Part shown: positions 8,740-19,587 of the stretch, in pieces
Layout: each line of letters opens with the position of its first letter
How positions within the stretch are numbered: position 1 is the first letter of the stretch
Assembly: GCA_016183945.1 (NCBI GenBank)
Contig: JACPDP010000001.1
Span: 1 to 58,609 of the forward strand
Origin: Magnetospirillum sp.
Lineage (GTDB): Bacteria; Pseudomonadota; Alphaproteobacteria; Rhodospirillales; Magnetospirillaceae
Length of the DNA: 58,609 nt
Direction: 5' to 3'
Position numbers and translations under genes: made by a program
The notes under the pieces: generated by a model
The model's input: only the letters and a program-made list of their open reading frames with translations
Told to the model about the DNA's origin: nothing
Database searches by the model: none

Positions 8740-10740
8740 TTGCACGCACCTAATTTCCACCCATCCTACCGGCCCGACATCGACGGGCTCCGGGCGGTAG
8801 CAGTCGTTTCCGTCGTCCTGCACCACTCATTCCTTTCGGCGATGCCCGGCGGGTTCGTCGGGGTCGACATTTTCTTCGTCATTAGTGGCTTTTTGATCTC
8901 GACGATCATCTTCAAGACCCTCGAGACCGGCAGCTTCTCGTTCCTGAATTTCTACGTCCATCGCGTCAACCGCATTTTCCCAGCCCTCGTCCTGATGCTG
9001 GCGGCGACCTACGTCATCGGCTGGTTCGCCCTGTTGCCCGACGAGTACATGCAGCTTGGCAAGCACATGGCGGCGGGAGCGGGGTTTGCGCAGAACCTCG
9101 CCTTGGCCTCGGAGGCCGGCTATTTCGACGGCCCGTCCGAACTGAAGCCGCTGATGCACTTGTGGTCGCTGGCGATCGAAGAACAGTTCTATTTGGCCTA
9201 TCCGCTGTTGGTCTGGACGGTCTGGCGTCTTCGCGCCAACCTGCTGGCGGTGGTCACCGTGGTCGCGCTGGCCTCGCTCGCGCTCAATCTTGCAAACGTC
9301 GGCTCCGATCCGGTCCGAACGTTCTTTTTTCCCGACACCCGCGCCTGGGAGTTGGCAACCGGCGCCCTACTCGCCGGTCTTTGCCTCGCCCGACCCGGCC
9401 CCATCGGAGACCGCTTGAAGCGGCGCGTCTTCGCCCTTCAACTTGGCGACGTGATATCGGTTCTCGGATTGTTGATGATCGCCGCCTCGGCTTTCGGCTT
9501 CAGCCGCGACAGCCTGTTTCCGGGATGGCGCGCGATTCCGCCGGTGGCGGGCGCCGGGCTGCTGATTCTGGCCGGCCCGGACGCATGGGTGAACCGCAAA
9601 TTGCTTGCGCGTAAGGTGATGGTCGGGATTGGGCTGATCAGCTATCCCCTTTATCTCTGGCATTGGCCGCTGCTCGCCTACACTCGGATCGCCGAGTTCG
9701 GCCTTCCCCCGCGCGAGGTCCGTGCCGCTGCGGTAGTCTTAAGCGTCCTGCTGGCGGGGCTGACCTATGCGCTGGTCGAACGGCCCATCCGCTTCGGGCG
9801 GCAGACTGCGCTGAAGCCGGTGATCTTGTGCCTGCTGGTCGGCCTTCTGGGGGCGGGAGGGGGGATGACTTGGCGCGGTGATGGCTTCGCCTTCCGCACT
9901 GCCGAGATCACCCGGAACAGCAGGCAGTTCGAGTGGAAATTCGACGTCAGCCCCGACTGCCAGCCAATAGCCGAGTTGGCGGGGCAGACTTACTGCATCG
10001 GGGCCGCTGAATCGCCCAGCATCATCCTGGTCGGCGATTCACACGGCGACGCCCTTTATCCGGGAATGGCTGACTTGGCCGAGCGGGTCGGGGAACGGGT
10101 GCTCGTCTTCTCGCGCAACGGCTGCCTGCCTTTCTTCGACGTGGCGTCCTTCCAGCGTGGCAAGGGCGATGCCTGCGTCGAGTATGCCAACGCCGCGCTT
10201 ACCTTCGCCGAGGGAAGCCGGTCGGCCAAGACCATCGTGCTGGTGGCCCGGGGGCCGTTGTACTTGACCGGCAAGGGCTATGGGGACGGCGAACGCTTTC
10301 TGGATCGGGTTATCGCCCTCAAGGGGCGTCCTGAAGTTTCCGATTTCCGCGAGGTGTTCACGGTCGGACTGCGCTCGACGCTGGAGCGCCTGACCAAATC
10401 CGGCAAGCGAATTGTCTTCGTGATCGACGTCCCCGAGATCAGTTTCAATCCGAAATCCTGCGTCAATCTGCGCCCAGTCCGCCTGACCGCCGGGGTGAAA
10501 AGCCCGTGTGCAATGCCGATGGAGGAATTTCGGGCAAGGAACCGCGAATACCGGGAGTTGGTGGCCTCGGTGCTGAAGGATTTTCCTTCGGTCGTCGCTT
10601 TCGACGCCGCGGCATCGCTGTGCGACGGGCAATCCTGCTGGGCGATGCGGGACGGTGAAGTCCTCTACCGCGATCCCAGTCATATCACCGTCGAAGGTTC
10701 CCGGCTGGTGGCGAGGCACCTTATGCCGTTGGCTCGATGA
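8740..10740 (+). CDS. OafA-type membrane O-acyltransferase with SGNH domain
   Basis: 666 aa. It starts with the acyltransferase-3 signature YRPDIDGLRAVAVVSVVLHH, has about ten membrane segments, the LMHLWSLAIEEQFYLAYPLL motif and YPLYLWHWPLLAY. An extracytoplasmic SGNH-like domain follows (ILVGDSHGDALY; later YRDPSHIT holding the catalytic D-x-x-H). Such proteins O-acetylate lipopolysaccharide or capsule sugars. The start is TTG 8740 with CGGGAG upstream. It stands directly after the prophage receptor-binding gene, so it may be a serotype-conversion gene. The 170 bases before it are AT-rich without an ORF. Confidence 0.9.
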   Translation: MHAPNFHPSYRPDIDGLRAVAVVSVVLHHSFLSAMPGGFVGVDIFFVISGFLISTIIFKTLETGSFSFLNFYVHRVNRIFPALVLMLAATYVIGWFALLPDEYMQLGKHMAAGAGFAQNLALASEAGYFDGPSELKPLMHLWSLAIEEQFYLAYPLLVWTVWRLRANLLAVVTVVALASLALNLANVGSDPVRTFFFPDTRAWELATGALLAGLCLARPGPIGDRLKRRVFALQLGDVISVLGLLMIAASAFGFSRDSLFPGWRAIPPVAGAGLLILAGPDAWVNRKLLARKVMVGIGLISYPLYLWHWPLLAYTRIAEFGLPPREVRAAAVVLSVLLAGLTYALVERPIRFGRQTALKPVILCLLVGLLGAGGGMTWRGDGFAFRTAEITRNSRQFEWKFDVSPDCQPIAELAGQTYCIGAAESPSIILVGDSHGDALYPGMADLAERVGERVLVFSRNGCLPFFDVASFQRGKGDACVEYANAALTFAEGSRSAKTIVLVARGPLYLTGKGYGDGERFLDRVIALKGRPEVSDFREVFTVGLRSTLERLTKSGKRIVFVIDVPEISFNPKSCVNLRPVRLTAGVKSPCAMPMEEFRARNREYRELVASVLKDFPSVVAFDAAASLCDGQSCWAMRDGEVLYRDPSHITVEGSRLVARHLMPLAR

Positions 10741-10946
10741 GGGGTGCTCAGGGGTGCCGGCTGGAACGAAGGCAAAGCGCCCCGCTCCACCAGTGCAGCT
10801 AATGACGCGCGGTGGGCGATTTGGCCGCCTCCCATGACGATCAGCTCATGCGACTGTCGCGGCATTGGGAGGACGCATTCTAACGCCGCTGTTGATCATG
10901 GACTGTTGTGGTAGCGCTACGGCTTCTGGAAAATGATGCATTGGGA

Positions 10947-12545
<1,599 letters not shown>

Positions 12546-12574
12546 CAGGCAACTCCAGTCTTCACCCGATAAAC

Positions 12575-12590
12575 AGCAAGCATCATGCCA
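12575..12590 (-). promoter_or_regulatory. sigma-54 (-24/-12) promoter of nifA
   Basis: The minus strand reads TGGCATGATGCTTGCT, with GG and GC separated by exactly 10 bases as required for RpoN. It ends 30 bases before the nifA ATG, giving a leader of about 20 nt. It implies control by an enhancer-binding protein such as NtrC or NifA itself. A clear TGT-N10-ACA upstream activator site was not found by eye. Confidence 0.75.
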
Positions 12591-12617
12591 GAGGCGGAAA
12601 ACCAGCCTCGGCCGCAG

Positions 12618-12862
12618 TCACGGTTCGGTGGTTGAGCAAATTTTGATCAAATCTCCATCTGACCTTGCCGCAGGTTTAAGCGAAGCCGGGCGCATCATCG
12701 AGCTTGCGGCGCACGGATTTCGCCCTCGCGCCGTCGCCCCGGCCTCGGCCTCGGCCGCCCCATCCCGGATGGTGAAGTGGAACGTGGAGCCCTGGCCGGG
12801 GTGGAGTCCGCCCAAATGGTTCCGCGCCGATGCCGTAGCCGCGAACGGGCGGCGGTGGGCGA
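12618..12862 (-). pseudogene. histidine kinase C-terminal remnant
   Basis: The minus strand contains PGQGSTFHFTIRDGA, and one frame over, immediately upstream, GTIWADSTP. Together they rebuild the end of a histidine kinase ATPase domain, which usually reads G-G-x-I-W-x-x-S-x-x-G-x-G-S-T-F. The frame break lies near 12800. Nothing else of the kinase is present: the sequence upstream is the dsbA-like gene. It seems to be debris of a lost sensor gene between dsbA and nifA. Confidence 0.6.
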
Positions 12863-13639
12863 TCAGCCCTTGGGGGCCGGGCCGCGGCGGGCGAGGTCGA
12901 TGAGCTGGCGGAAGGTGGGCTGGTCCAGCGCGCTGGAAACCAGACGGTCGCCGATAATGAAGGTGGGGGTGCCGCCAATGTCCAGCGCATGGGCGAGATC
13001 GAGGTTCTTCTTCAGTTGCCTGTCGATTTCGGGACCGGTCATTTCCTTTTTGACCTGCTCGATATTGAGCCCGACTTCGCCGGCAATGCGGAAGATGGCC
13101 TTCTCATCCAGGCGCCCCCGGAACTTCATGAAGGCGCGGTGCATGTCGTCATACTTGCCGTGGGCCTTGGCCACCAGGGCGACCCGGGCGGCGATCACCG
13201 AGTCGGGGCCGAGGATGGGGTATTCCTTGAACACCAGGCGGACCTTGCCGTCGGCCTTCATCGCCTCGAACATGACGTCATAGGTCTGCTTGCAGAAGCC
13301 GCAGTTGTAGTCGAAGAACTCGACCACGGCGACGTCGCCCTTGGCGTTGCCGGCCACCGGGTCGTCGGTGTTCTTCAGCAGGTCGTCCTTACGGGCGTCG
13401 ACCATCTTGCGCGCCTCGGACTCGGCCTGCAGGCGCATCTTCTCGCGCAGCGCTTCGAGCGCCTCACCCAGCACCTCGGGATGACCCATCAGGTATTCCC
13501 GCACGATCTTCCGCACGTCCTCCACCTGCTTGGGAGAGAGTGTCATGTCCTCTTGGGCGAAGACCGGCGAGGAAGCGGGGATCGCGGCCAGCGTCAGGCC
13601 GGAGGCGACGAGAATGGCGGCGAACGTCTTGGCGATCAT
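12863..13639 (-). CDS. periplasmic DsbA-family thioredoxin (CGFC active site)
   Basis: 258 aa from ATG 13639. A signal peptide ends at AIPASSPVFAQ. After a helical N-terminal segment (about 30-90) comes the thioredoxin fold: FFDYNCGFCKQTYDV carries the CGFC redox pair and GTPTFIIG holds the cis-proline. This matches the DsbA/ScsC-like group with an N-terminal helical extension, which in some members makes them oligomeric isomerases. It should handle disulfides in periplasmic proteins. A DsbB partner is not in the window. GTG 13648 is an alternative start without a better ribosome binding site. Confidence 0.85.
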   Translation of the reverse strand: MIAKTFAAILVASGLTLAAIPASSPVFAQEDMTLSPKQVEDVRKIVREYLMGHPEVLGEALEALREKMRLQAESEARKMVDARKDDLLKNTDDPVAGNAKGDVAVVEFFDYNCGFCKQTYDVMFEAMKADGKVRLVFKEYPILGPDSVIAARVALVAKAHGKYDDMHRAFMKFRGRLDEKAIFRIAGEVGLNIEQVKKEMTGPEIDRQLKKNLDLAHALDIGGTPTFIIGDRLVSSALDQPTFRQLIDLARRGPAPKG

Positions 13640-13711
13640 CGGTGGCACAACCCTTCGAGGCGAAACGACGCCGGCATATTGGCGGAAGGCCGGGCGGTGA
13701 GCAAGGCCGAC

Positions 13712-14999
13712 TTACCGCCGCTTGCGCTCCTGCTGAACCTGGGCCGCAAGTTCCTTGATGTCCTGGAGGCGCAACCAGATGGGACCGGTCTTGCCCAGCA
13801 GCTGCTCTGCCTTGTTGGCATGGAAGTTGGCCTCGGGCAGCTTGCCGCGCAACAGGAAGTGCTCCGCCAGGGCGTATGAGGCCATACCCTCCTTGCCCTC
13901 GTCACGCCCGAAGGCGGTGGCGAGCCGCTGCCAGGTCCCGGAATCCCCCGGCTCCCGCTGTACTGCCATGGACAGGTGCTTCTGCGCGTCCTTGAGGAAG
14001 GCGGGATCGTCCAGTTCCACCTCGACGGTGCCCAGTTCGGCCAGCAGCAGGGCGTTGTCGGGCAGCAGGTCGGTGGCCTTGCGATAGGGTTCGACAGCCT
14101 CGATGCCACGGCCGTTCTCGAACAGCATCTGGCCCTTCAGCTCCCAAAAATAGGGATCGTTGGGCCGTTCCTTGATGAGCGCGTCGATCAGCGGAATGGC
14201 GGTGTCGAGGTCGGGCTTGCGGTAAGCGGCGATGGCGCGGGCATAGCGGGCCTCGATGCTGGCGTCGTTTTCCTTGTAGCGCTGGAAGGTGCGCATGGGA
14301 GATTCGATGAAGGCGAACAGCTTGGCCCGCATGCGCCGGTGCATCTCGACCCAGGCCGGCGGCGTCTCGGTATTGGCGTAAGGCGACTTCTCCACATACT
14401 GCCGCACGAAGGAGACGCGGTCGCGCGTCAACGGGTGGCTTGGGCGATTGGCCGGAGGCGTCGAGGAAGCGCATGGCCATCTGGTCCGCCTGCTGTTCCT
14501 GGCTGCGGGTGAAGGCCAGCATGTCGCGCATGGCGAGGTGCTGCGATCCCATCATCACCGCGGTCCCCACGTCGCCGCGTCCGCTGGCGGCTCCGGCGGC
14601 GGCGCCCAGCAGCATGCCGATCAATGCCTCGGTGGAGACATTGCCTGCCTGCTCATTGCCGCGAATGAGATGACCGCCTGCAATATGGCCGGTCTCGTGG
14701 GCGATCACGCCGATCAACTGGCCGGGGCTCTCGGTGCGGACCAACAGTCCGGTGTGGAAGAACATGTTCAGCCCGCCGGCCACGAAGGCATTCAAGCTGG
14801 GGTCGACCATCAGGTGGAGGCGCACCGAGTCGGGATCGAGGCCGGCGGCCTGGAACAGTGGCGTCGCGAAGGTGCGGATGATACTTTCCACCTCGGCATC
14901 GCGAATGAATTGCGCTTTGTTGCGGGCGGACTGGGCGTGGGCGCCCGGCGCCGCAACGGCCAGCAGCAGAAACACCAGAAGGAACAATCGCGTGAGCAA
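13712..14999 (-). pseudogene. BepA-like M48 metalloprotease with TPR domain, broken near 14440
   Basis: The N-terminal part starts at TTG 14999 with a GGAGAG ribosome binding site and has a signal peptide ending APGAHAQ. It contains the zinc site VIAHETGHIAGGH and the third-ligand region SQEQQADQ, then FLDASGQS. The TPR part continues in a different frame (SHPLTRDRVSFVRQYVEKS onward to 13712). Relatives have about 25-35 residues between these points, so a short internal loss changed the frame. The known role of the family is outer-membrane protein quality control. A truncated protease domain may still be made; otherwise this is a sequencing or assembly fault. Confidence 0.8.
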
Positions 15000-16590
15000 G
15001 GACTTCTCTCCGTCGGTCGCCGGCGTCAAGGCCGCCCGCCTGTTCGTACTGGCCGCCGCCCTCGCCACCTCCGCCTGCGGCGACAGCAGGCCGGTCGGCA
15101 CGGTCGGCCACGTCAAGGGCTTCGCCGGGCTGGTTGCCGCCGATGAGCCCCGCGCCGCCGTGGTGGCGCGCGACGTGCTGTCGGCCGGCGGCACCGCCGC
15201 CGACGCCGCCGTCGCCCTCTATTTCACTCTGGCGAGCACCTATCCGTCAACGGCTAGCCTAGGTGGCGGCGGAATGTGCATAGTCCACGATAAAGGCACA
15301 AAAAAGACCGAGGTGCTTGATTTCATCGCGCCGCCGCTGACCGCGGCGGCGGCGACCGCCAGCGCGGCCCCGGCCGCTCCCCGCGGTTTCTTCGCCCTGC
15401 ACGCCAAATACGGCCGTTTGCGTTGGGAAAGCCTGCTGGCCGAGCCGGAGCGCGTCGCCCGCATGGGCATGCCGGTTTCACGCGCCCTGGCCAACGACAT
15501 CGCCCGCAGCGCCCAATTGCTGGCCCGCGACCCCGCCGCCAAGGCGCTGTTCTTCCGCCCCGACGGCAGCAGCCTGCGCGAAGGCGACATGCTGCGGCAA
15601 CCGGAGTTGGCCGGGGTGATCTCCCGACTGCGGCACAACACCGGCGATTTCTACATGGGGCACCAAGCCCGCGAACTGGTCGAGGGCGCCGGCAAGGTGG
15701 GCGCCGCGCTCGGCCTCGACGATCTGCGCGAGTTCAAGCCGCAATGGCGCGACAGCATCACGGTCAAGGTCGGCAACGAGACCGCTCATTTCGCTCCTCC
15801 CCCGGCGGTGGCCAGCACGGTGGCCGCCCAATTGGTCGGCACCCTATGGGACCGTTGGGAGGGCGCCTCCGCCGACGAGCGCCCGCACCTGATGGCCGAA
15901 GCCGCGGCGCGCGCCTTCATCGAGCGCGGCCGCTGGATGCAGCCGCACGGCTGGACCAGCGAACCGGCCGCCACCCTGGCCTCGCCGCAGCGGCTTCAGG
16001 TGCTGCTGGCCGGTTACACCGCCGAACGCCACACCCCCGCCACCGGAGGTCAGCCTCCGGGCGACGCCCAGGCCGGCACCGGCTTCGTCCTGCTCGATTC
16101 CTACGGCGGGGCGGTGGCCTGCGGCGTCACCACCTACGGCCTGTTCGGCAGCGGCCGCATGGTGCCGGGCGCCGGCTTCTTCCTGTCGGGCTCGCCGGGG
16201 CGCAACGGCCCGCCGGCGGTGGCGCCGATGATGACCGTCAACCCGCATGTGCAGGAGGTGCACTTCGCCGCCGCCGCCTCGGGCGGGGTCACCGCGCCGA
16301 CCGCCCTGGCGACCGCGTTCCTCGCCGCCGAGCGGGAGAACCGCAAGCTCGACCAAGCCCTGGCGGCGCCGCGGGTGCACCACAACGGCGCCCCCGACGT
16401 CGTCTTCGTCGAAGCCAAGGGCACCGACCCGGCCGGCTTGCAGAGGCGCGGCCACCAGGTGGCGGCGGTGGACATGCCCAGCCGCGTCAATGCGGTACGG
16501 TGCACCACCGGCCGCCCCGATCTCCAGACCTGCTCCGCCGCTACCGACCCGCGCGGCTTCGGCCTGGCCGAAGTGATCGGGAAGAACTGA
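14992..16590 (+). CDS. gamma-glutamyltransferase-like lipoprotein
   Basis: 532 aa from GTG 14992 with AAGGA upstream. The N-terminus has a lipoprotein-like signal ending ALATSAC (Cys29). The fold follows gamma-glutamyltranspeptidase (SAGGTAADAAVAL, SLGGGGMCIVHD, APRGFFALHAKYG). The catalytic region is unusual: where E. coli Ggt has the autoprocessing TTHYSVVD, this reads AGTGFVLLD, and the usual substrate-binding arginine after the LD stretch is missing. It may be a degenerate or repurposed Ntn-hydrolase. Its start overlaps the divergent M48 protease start by 8 bases. Confidence 0.75.
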   Translation: MSKDFSPSVAGVKAARLFVLAAALATSACGDSRPVGTVGHVKGFAGLVAADEPRAAVVARDVLSAGGTAADAAVALYFTLASTYPSTASLGGGGMCIVHDKGTKKTEVLDFIAPPLTAAAATASAAPAAPRGFFALHAKYGRLRWESLLAEPERVARMGMPVSRALANDIARSAQLLARDPAAKALFFRPDGSSLREGDMLRQPELAGVISRLRHNTGDFYMGHQARELVEGAGKVGAALGLDDLREFKPQWRDSITVKVGNETAHFAPPPAVASTVAAQLVGTLWDRWEGASADERPHLMAEAAARAFIERGRWMQPHGWTSEPAATLASPQRLQVLLAGYTAERHTPATGGQPPGDAQAGTGFVLLDSYGGAVACGVTTYGLFGSGRMVPGAGFFLSGSPGRNGPPAVAPMMTVNPHVQEVHFAAAASGGVTAPTALATAFLAAERENRKLDQALAAPRVHHNGAPDVVFVEAKGTDPAGLQRRGHQVAAVDMPSRVNAVRCTTGRPDLQTCSAATDPRGFGLAEVIGKN

Positions 16591-17738
16591 TGGCCTTCAA
16601 GGTCGCCGAGCGCGGCGCCATCGCGCCCTTCATCGTCATGGACGTGATGCGGGCGGCCAATGAGCGGGAACAGGCCGGCGGCGACGTCATCCACCTGGAG
16701 GTAGGGCAGCCCTCGGGCCAGGCACCGTCCAGGGTGCTGGAGGCGGCCAAGCGCGCCATCGATGGCGAGCCGTTGGGCTATACCCTGGCGTTGGGCACCG
16801 AAACCCTGCGTGAGCGCATCTCCCAGCACTATCGCATCGCCTACGGTGCGACGGTGGAGCCGGGATGCATCTGCATCACCACCGGCTCCTCCGGCGCCTT
16901 CCTGCTGGCCTTCCTGGCTGCCTTCGCCCCCGGCGACCGGGTGGCGGTGGCGGCGCCGGGCTATCCCGCCTACCGCAACATCCTGAAGGCGCTGGGCGTC
17001 GAGTGCGTGCCGGTTCCGGTCGGCGCCTCCAGCCGCTGGCAACTCACCGCCGAGGTGCTGGAGGGCGTGCCCGGCCGCCTCGATGGCGCGGTGGTGGCGA
17101 GCCCCTCCAACCCCACCGGCAGCATGCTCGGCGCCGCGGAGATCGCCCGGCTGGTGACTTGGTGCGAGTCCCGGGGGGTCCGTCTGGTCTCGGACGAGAT
17201 CTACCACGGCATCTCGTTCGGCGCGAAGGCGGCCACCGCCGCCGGCCGCGCCGCCCATACCATCGTGGTCAACAGCTTTTCGAAATACTACGCCATGACC
17301 GGGTGGCGGCTGGGGTGGATGGTGGTGCCGTCGGACCTGCTGCGCGCCGTGGAATGCCTGCAACAGAACCTGTTCATTTCGCCGCCCACCCTGTCGCAGC
17401 TGGCGGCCGAGGCGGTGTTCGACTGTGGCGACGAACTGGAAACCCGTGTCGCCCGCTACGCCATGAACCGCGACGTGCTGCTGAACGAGCTTCCGTCGGC
17501 GGGGTTCGACCGGCTGGCACCTTCGGACGGCGCCTTCTACCTGTATGCCGACGTCTCGGCACTGACCAACGACAGCCAGGAGTTCTGCCGGCGCATGCTG
17601 GCCGAGATCGGGGTGGCGACCACCCCGGGCGTCGACTTCGACCCCTTCGAGGGCGACCGCACGCTGCGCCTGTCGTTCGCCGGCCCCACCGAGGCCATGG
17701 TCGAAGCGGCCCGGCGTCTCAAGGCGTGGCGGAAATAG
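16590..17738 (+). CDS. class I/II PLP-dependent aminotransferase
   Basis: 382 aa. The ATG overlaps the preceding stop (TGATG), so it is translationally coupled to the transferase-like gene. Fold type I markers: HLEVGQPSG near the start, GYPAYRN, SPSNPTGSML, SDEIYHGISF, and NSFSKYYAMTGWRLGWM with the PLP lysine and the phosphate-binding arginine. Length and pattern fit aspartate/alanine-type aminotransferases. The substrate cannot be told from sequence. It ends one base from the convergent hook gene. Confidence 0.88.
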   Translation: MAFKVAERGAIAPFIVMDVMRAANEREQAGGDVIHLEVGQPSGQAPSRVLEAAKRAIDGEPLGYTLALGTETLRERISQHYRIAYGATVEPGCICITTGSSGAFLLAFLAAFAPGDRVAVAAPGYPAYRNILKALGVECVPVPVGASSRWQLTAEVLEGVPGRLDGAVVASPSNPTGSMLGAAEIARLVTWCESRGVRLVSDEIYHGISFGAKAATAAGRAAHTIVVNSFSKYYAMTGWRLGWMVVPSDLLRAVECLQQNLFISPPTLSQLAAEAVFDCGDELETRVARYAMNRDVLLNELPSAGFDRLAPSDGAFYLYADVSALTNDSQEFCRRMLAEIGVATTPGVDFDPFEGDRTLRLSFAGPTEAMVEAARRLKAWRK

Positions 17739-17739
17739 G

Positions 17740-19542
17740 CTAACCCTTCAGGTCGCGCGCCGTCGTCGTCATCTCGTCGGCGGTCTTGAACACCGTGGCG
17801 TTGCTCGAATAGGCCTTCTGGGTGATGATCATCCGGGTGAACTCGTCCTCCAGTTCGACGGTGGAGGCCTCCAGCGAGTTGGCGACCATGCTGGCGCCGC
17901 TGCCCTGATCGGCGATCTCCGCCACCGAAACCTCGCCCGCCTCGGCGGTGTAGCGGAACATGGTGCCCGAAACGCTTTCCAAGGAGTTGGGGGCGACGAA
18001 GGTGGCCACCGGCACAACATAAAGCGTGCGCGCATTGCCGTTGGTGAAATGCCCTACCAGTTCGCCGGTGCCGAGGAATTCCAGATTATCGAGCTGGCCC
18101 GACCCGTATCCGTCCTGCTCGACGCTCTTGATGAAGACCTTCTTCGTCGGATCGCTGAACTGGGTCAGCTTGGTCATGTCCACTTCAACGGTGTTGCTCC
18201 CGGGAGCGAGGACGGTGCCCGCCGGAGAGACCGTCCAGTCGACGGTGAAGGTCATGTCCGTCGGCGAGACAATCTGCCCCGCGCCGTCGAACACGATCGG
18301 CACCGATTCGACGCCGGCTGTGGTGGTGGTGGTGGTGCCGGTGGTGGAGGTGTAGGTGATGGCGCTGATGGCCCCGGTGATGGTGGCGGTAACGTCGGCT
18401 CCGGTGGTGGCATTCGTCGTTTCCACCGTATGGGACTGAGGCCGGATCCGCATGTTCCAGGCGTCGGTGCCGGTGTGCTCGAATTCCGCGACCACGCTCT
18501 GCGGGTTGAACTTCTCATCGTAGATGGTGAAGGTGGTGCTCTCCGACTCCAGCGGGGCATCGAGGGTTGCGAGGTCGATGGCCGCCACCTGCGCCGATAC
18601 GCCGCCGTAGAGGGGCTGCCAGGCGACGGTCGGCTGGTCCAGCCCACCGGTCGGGGTGAGGATGTCGCCTTGCGAATCATAGGTCACCGCGGTGGTGGCG
18701 GCGATGGTCCCCGATCCGTCGCCCAGGGAATAGGTCACCGTCCAGGCATTGGGATCGGTGGCGTCGCGGGCCCACTGCACGTCCATGGTGTGGGTGCCGG
18801 CAAGCGGGTCGGTCACCGTGGTGGAGGTGCGGTAACTCCCGTTGGTCTGCTCGAGATTGGCCGGGATGTTCATCACCGGCTGGATGATGGTGGTGGTGAC
18901 GCCGTCCAGCGTCAGGTTGGGTTGCACCGAAATGGGAACCAGCGTCGACGAGGCGCTGGACGAACCCGAACTTGCAGCCACCGGGCTGCTGTAGGTCGTG
19001 TTGACGCCCGGAATGCGGCCCCAGGCATCCGCCTTCCAGCCCATCAGGAACTGGCCGCCGGCGGTGACCAGATAGCGTTTCTGGGCCTCACCCGGCGAAG
19101 ACGAAGGGCTCGACGACGAGGTGGCGGTGCCGGTTCCCGCGGTGCCGATGGCCAGTTCGCGGAAATCGCCGGCGCGGGTGTACAGGATGTTCTGGTTGTC
19201 GGTGAGGGACAGCGAGGTCTGCGGCTCACCGGTGGTGTCGGGCTGCGAGACGATGAAGAAGCCGCGGCCGTTGATGGACAGATCGGACCATGAATTGCCG
19301 GCGATGGACTGCCCCTGCTGGCTGACCATGGTGCGGTCGGCGGGCCTGACACCGAAAATGCTGAGTCCGCCGCCAGGCGTCTGGGGCGCCGAATGGCTCT
19401 CGGACAGCATGGTCTTGAACTCGGTGTCTTTGCGCTTGTAGCCCACCGTGTTCATGTTGGAGATGTTCTGCGAGATGGAGCCCATCCCGTAGCTCATCGC
19501 CATCATGGCGCTGCTGGCATTGTTGAAAGCACCCCAGAGCAT
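17740..19542 (-). CDS. flgE: flagellar hook protein FlgE-like
   Basis: 600 aa. The N-terminal rod/hook signature is SYGMGSISQNISNMNTVGYK and the C-terminal one includes NSLEASTVELEDEFTRMIIT and QKAYSSNATVFK. Both form the coiled-coil core of axial flagellar proteins. The long threonine/serine-rich centre is the surface-exposed hook domain; the length fits large alphaproteobacterial FlgE. No other basal-body genes are adjacent, so it may be an extra or stand-alone hook-type gene. A sigma-54 promoter is seen upstream. Confidence 0.85.
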   Translation of the reverse strand: MLWGAFNNASSAMMAMSYGMGSISQNISNMNTVGYKRKDTEFKTMLSESHSAPQTPGGGLSIFGVRPADRTMVSQQGQSIAGNSWSDLSINGRGFFIVSQPDTTGEPQTSLSLTDNQNILYTRAGDFRELAIGTAGTGTATSSSSPSSSPGEAQKRYLVTAGGQFLMGWKADAWGRIPGVNTTYSSPVAASSGSSSASSTLVPISVQPNLTLDGVTTTIIQPVMNIPANLEQTNGSYRTSTTVTDPLAGTHTMDVQWARDATDPNAWTVTYSLGDGSGTIAATTAVTYDSQGDILTPTGGLDQPTVAWQPLYGGVSAQVAAIDLATLDAPLESESTTFTIYDEKFNPQSVVAEFEHTGTDAWNMRIRPQSHTVETTNATTGADVTATITGAISAITYTSTTGTTTTTTAGVESVPIVFDGAGQIVSPTDMTFTVDWTVSPAGTVLAPGSNTVEVDMTKLTQFSDPTKKVFIKSVEQDGYGSGQLDNLEFLGTGELVGHFTNGNARTLYVVPVATFVAPNSLESVSGTMFRYTAEAGEVSVAEIADQGSGASMVANSLEASTVELEDEFTRMIITQKAYSSNATVFKTADEMTTTARDLKG

Positions 19543-19587
19543 CGCACGCCTCCGACAGTCCCAAGCGGATTGACCCGCGACAAGACC

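Noticed and set aside
10741..10946. Possible gene or insertion-sequence scar between the acyltransferase and nifA
   Set aside because: Only short shadow frames and no inverted repeats or transposase motifs; treated as an ordinary convergent intergenic stretch.
15423..16589. Long plus-strand ORF upstream of the aminotransferase in the same frame
   Set aside because: Arg/Pro/Gly-rich shadow of the transferase-like gene; real similarity starts at ATG 16590.
18049..19293. 414-aa plus-strand ORF opposite flgE
   Set aside because: Gly/Arg-rich shadow frame; flgE similarity is clear on the minus strand.
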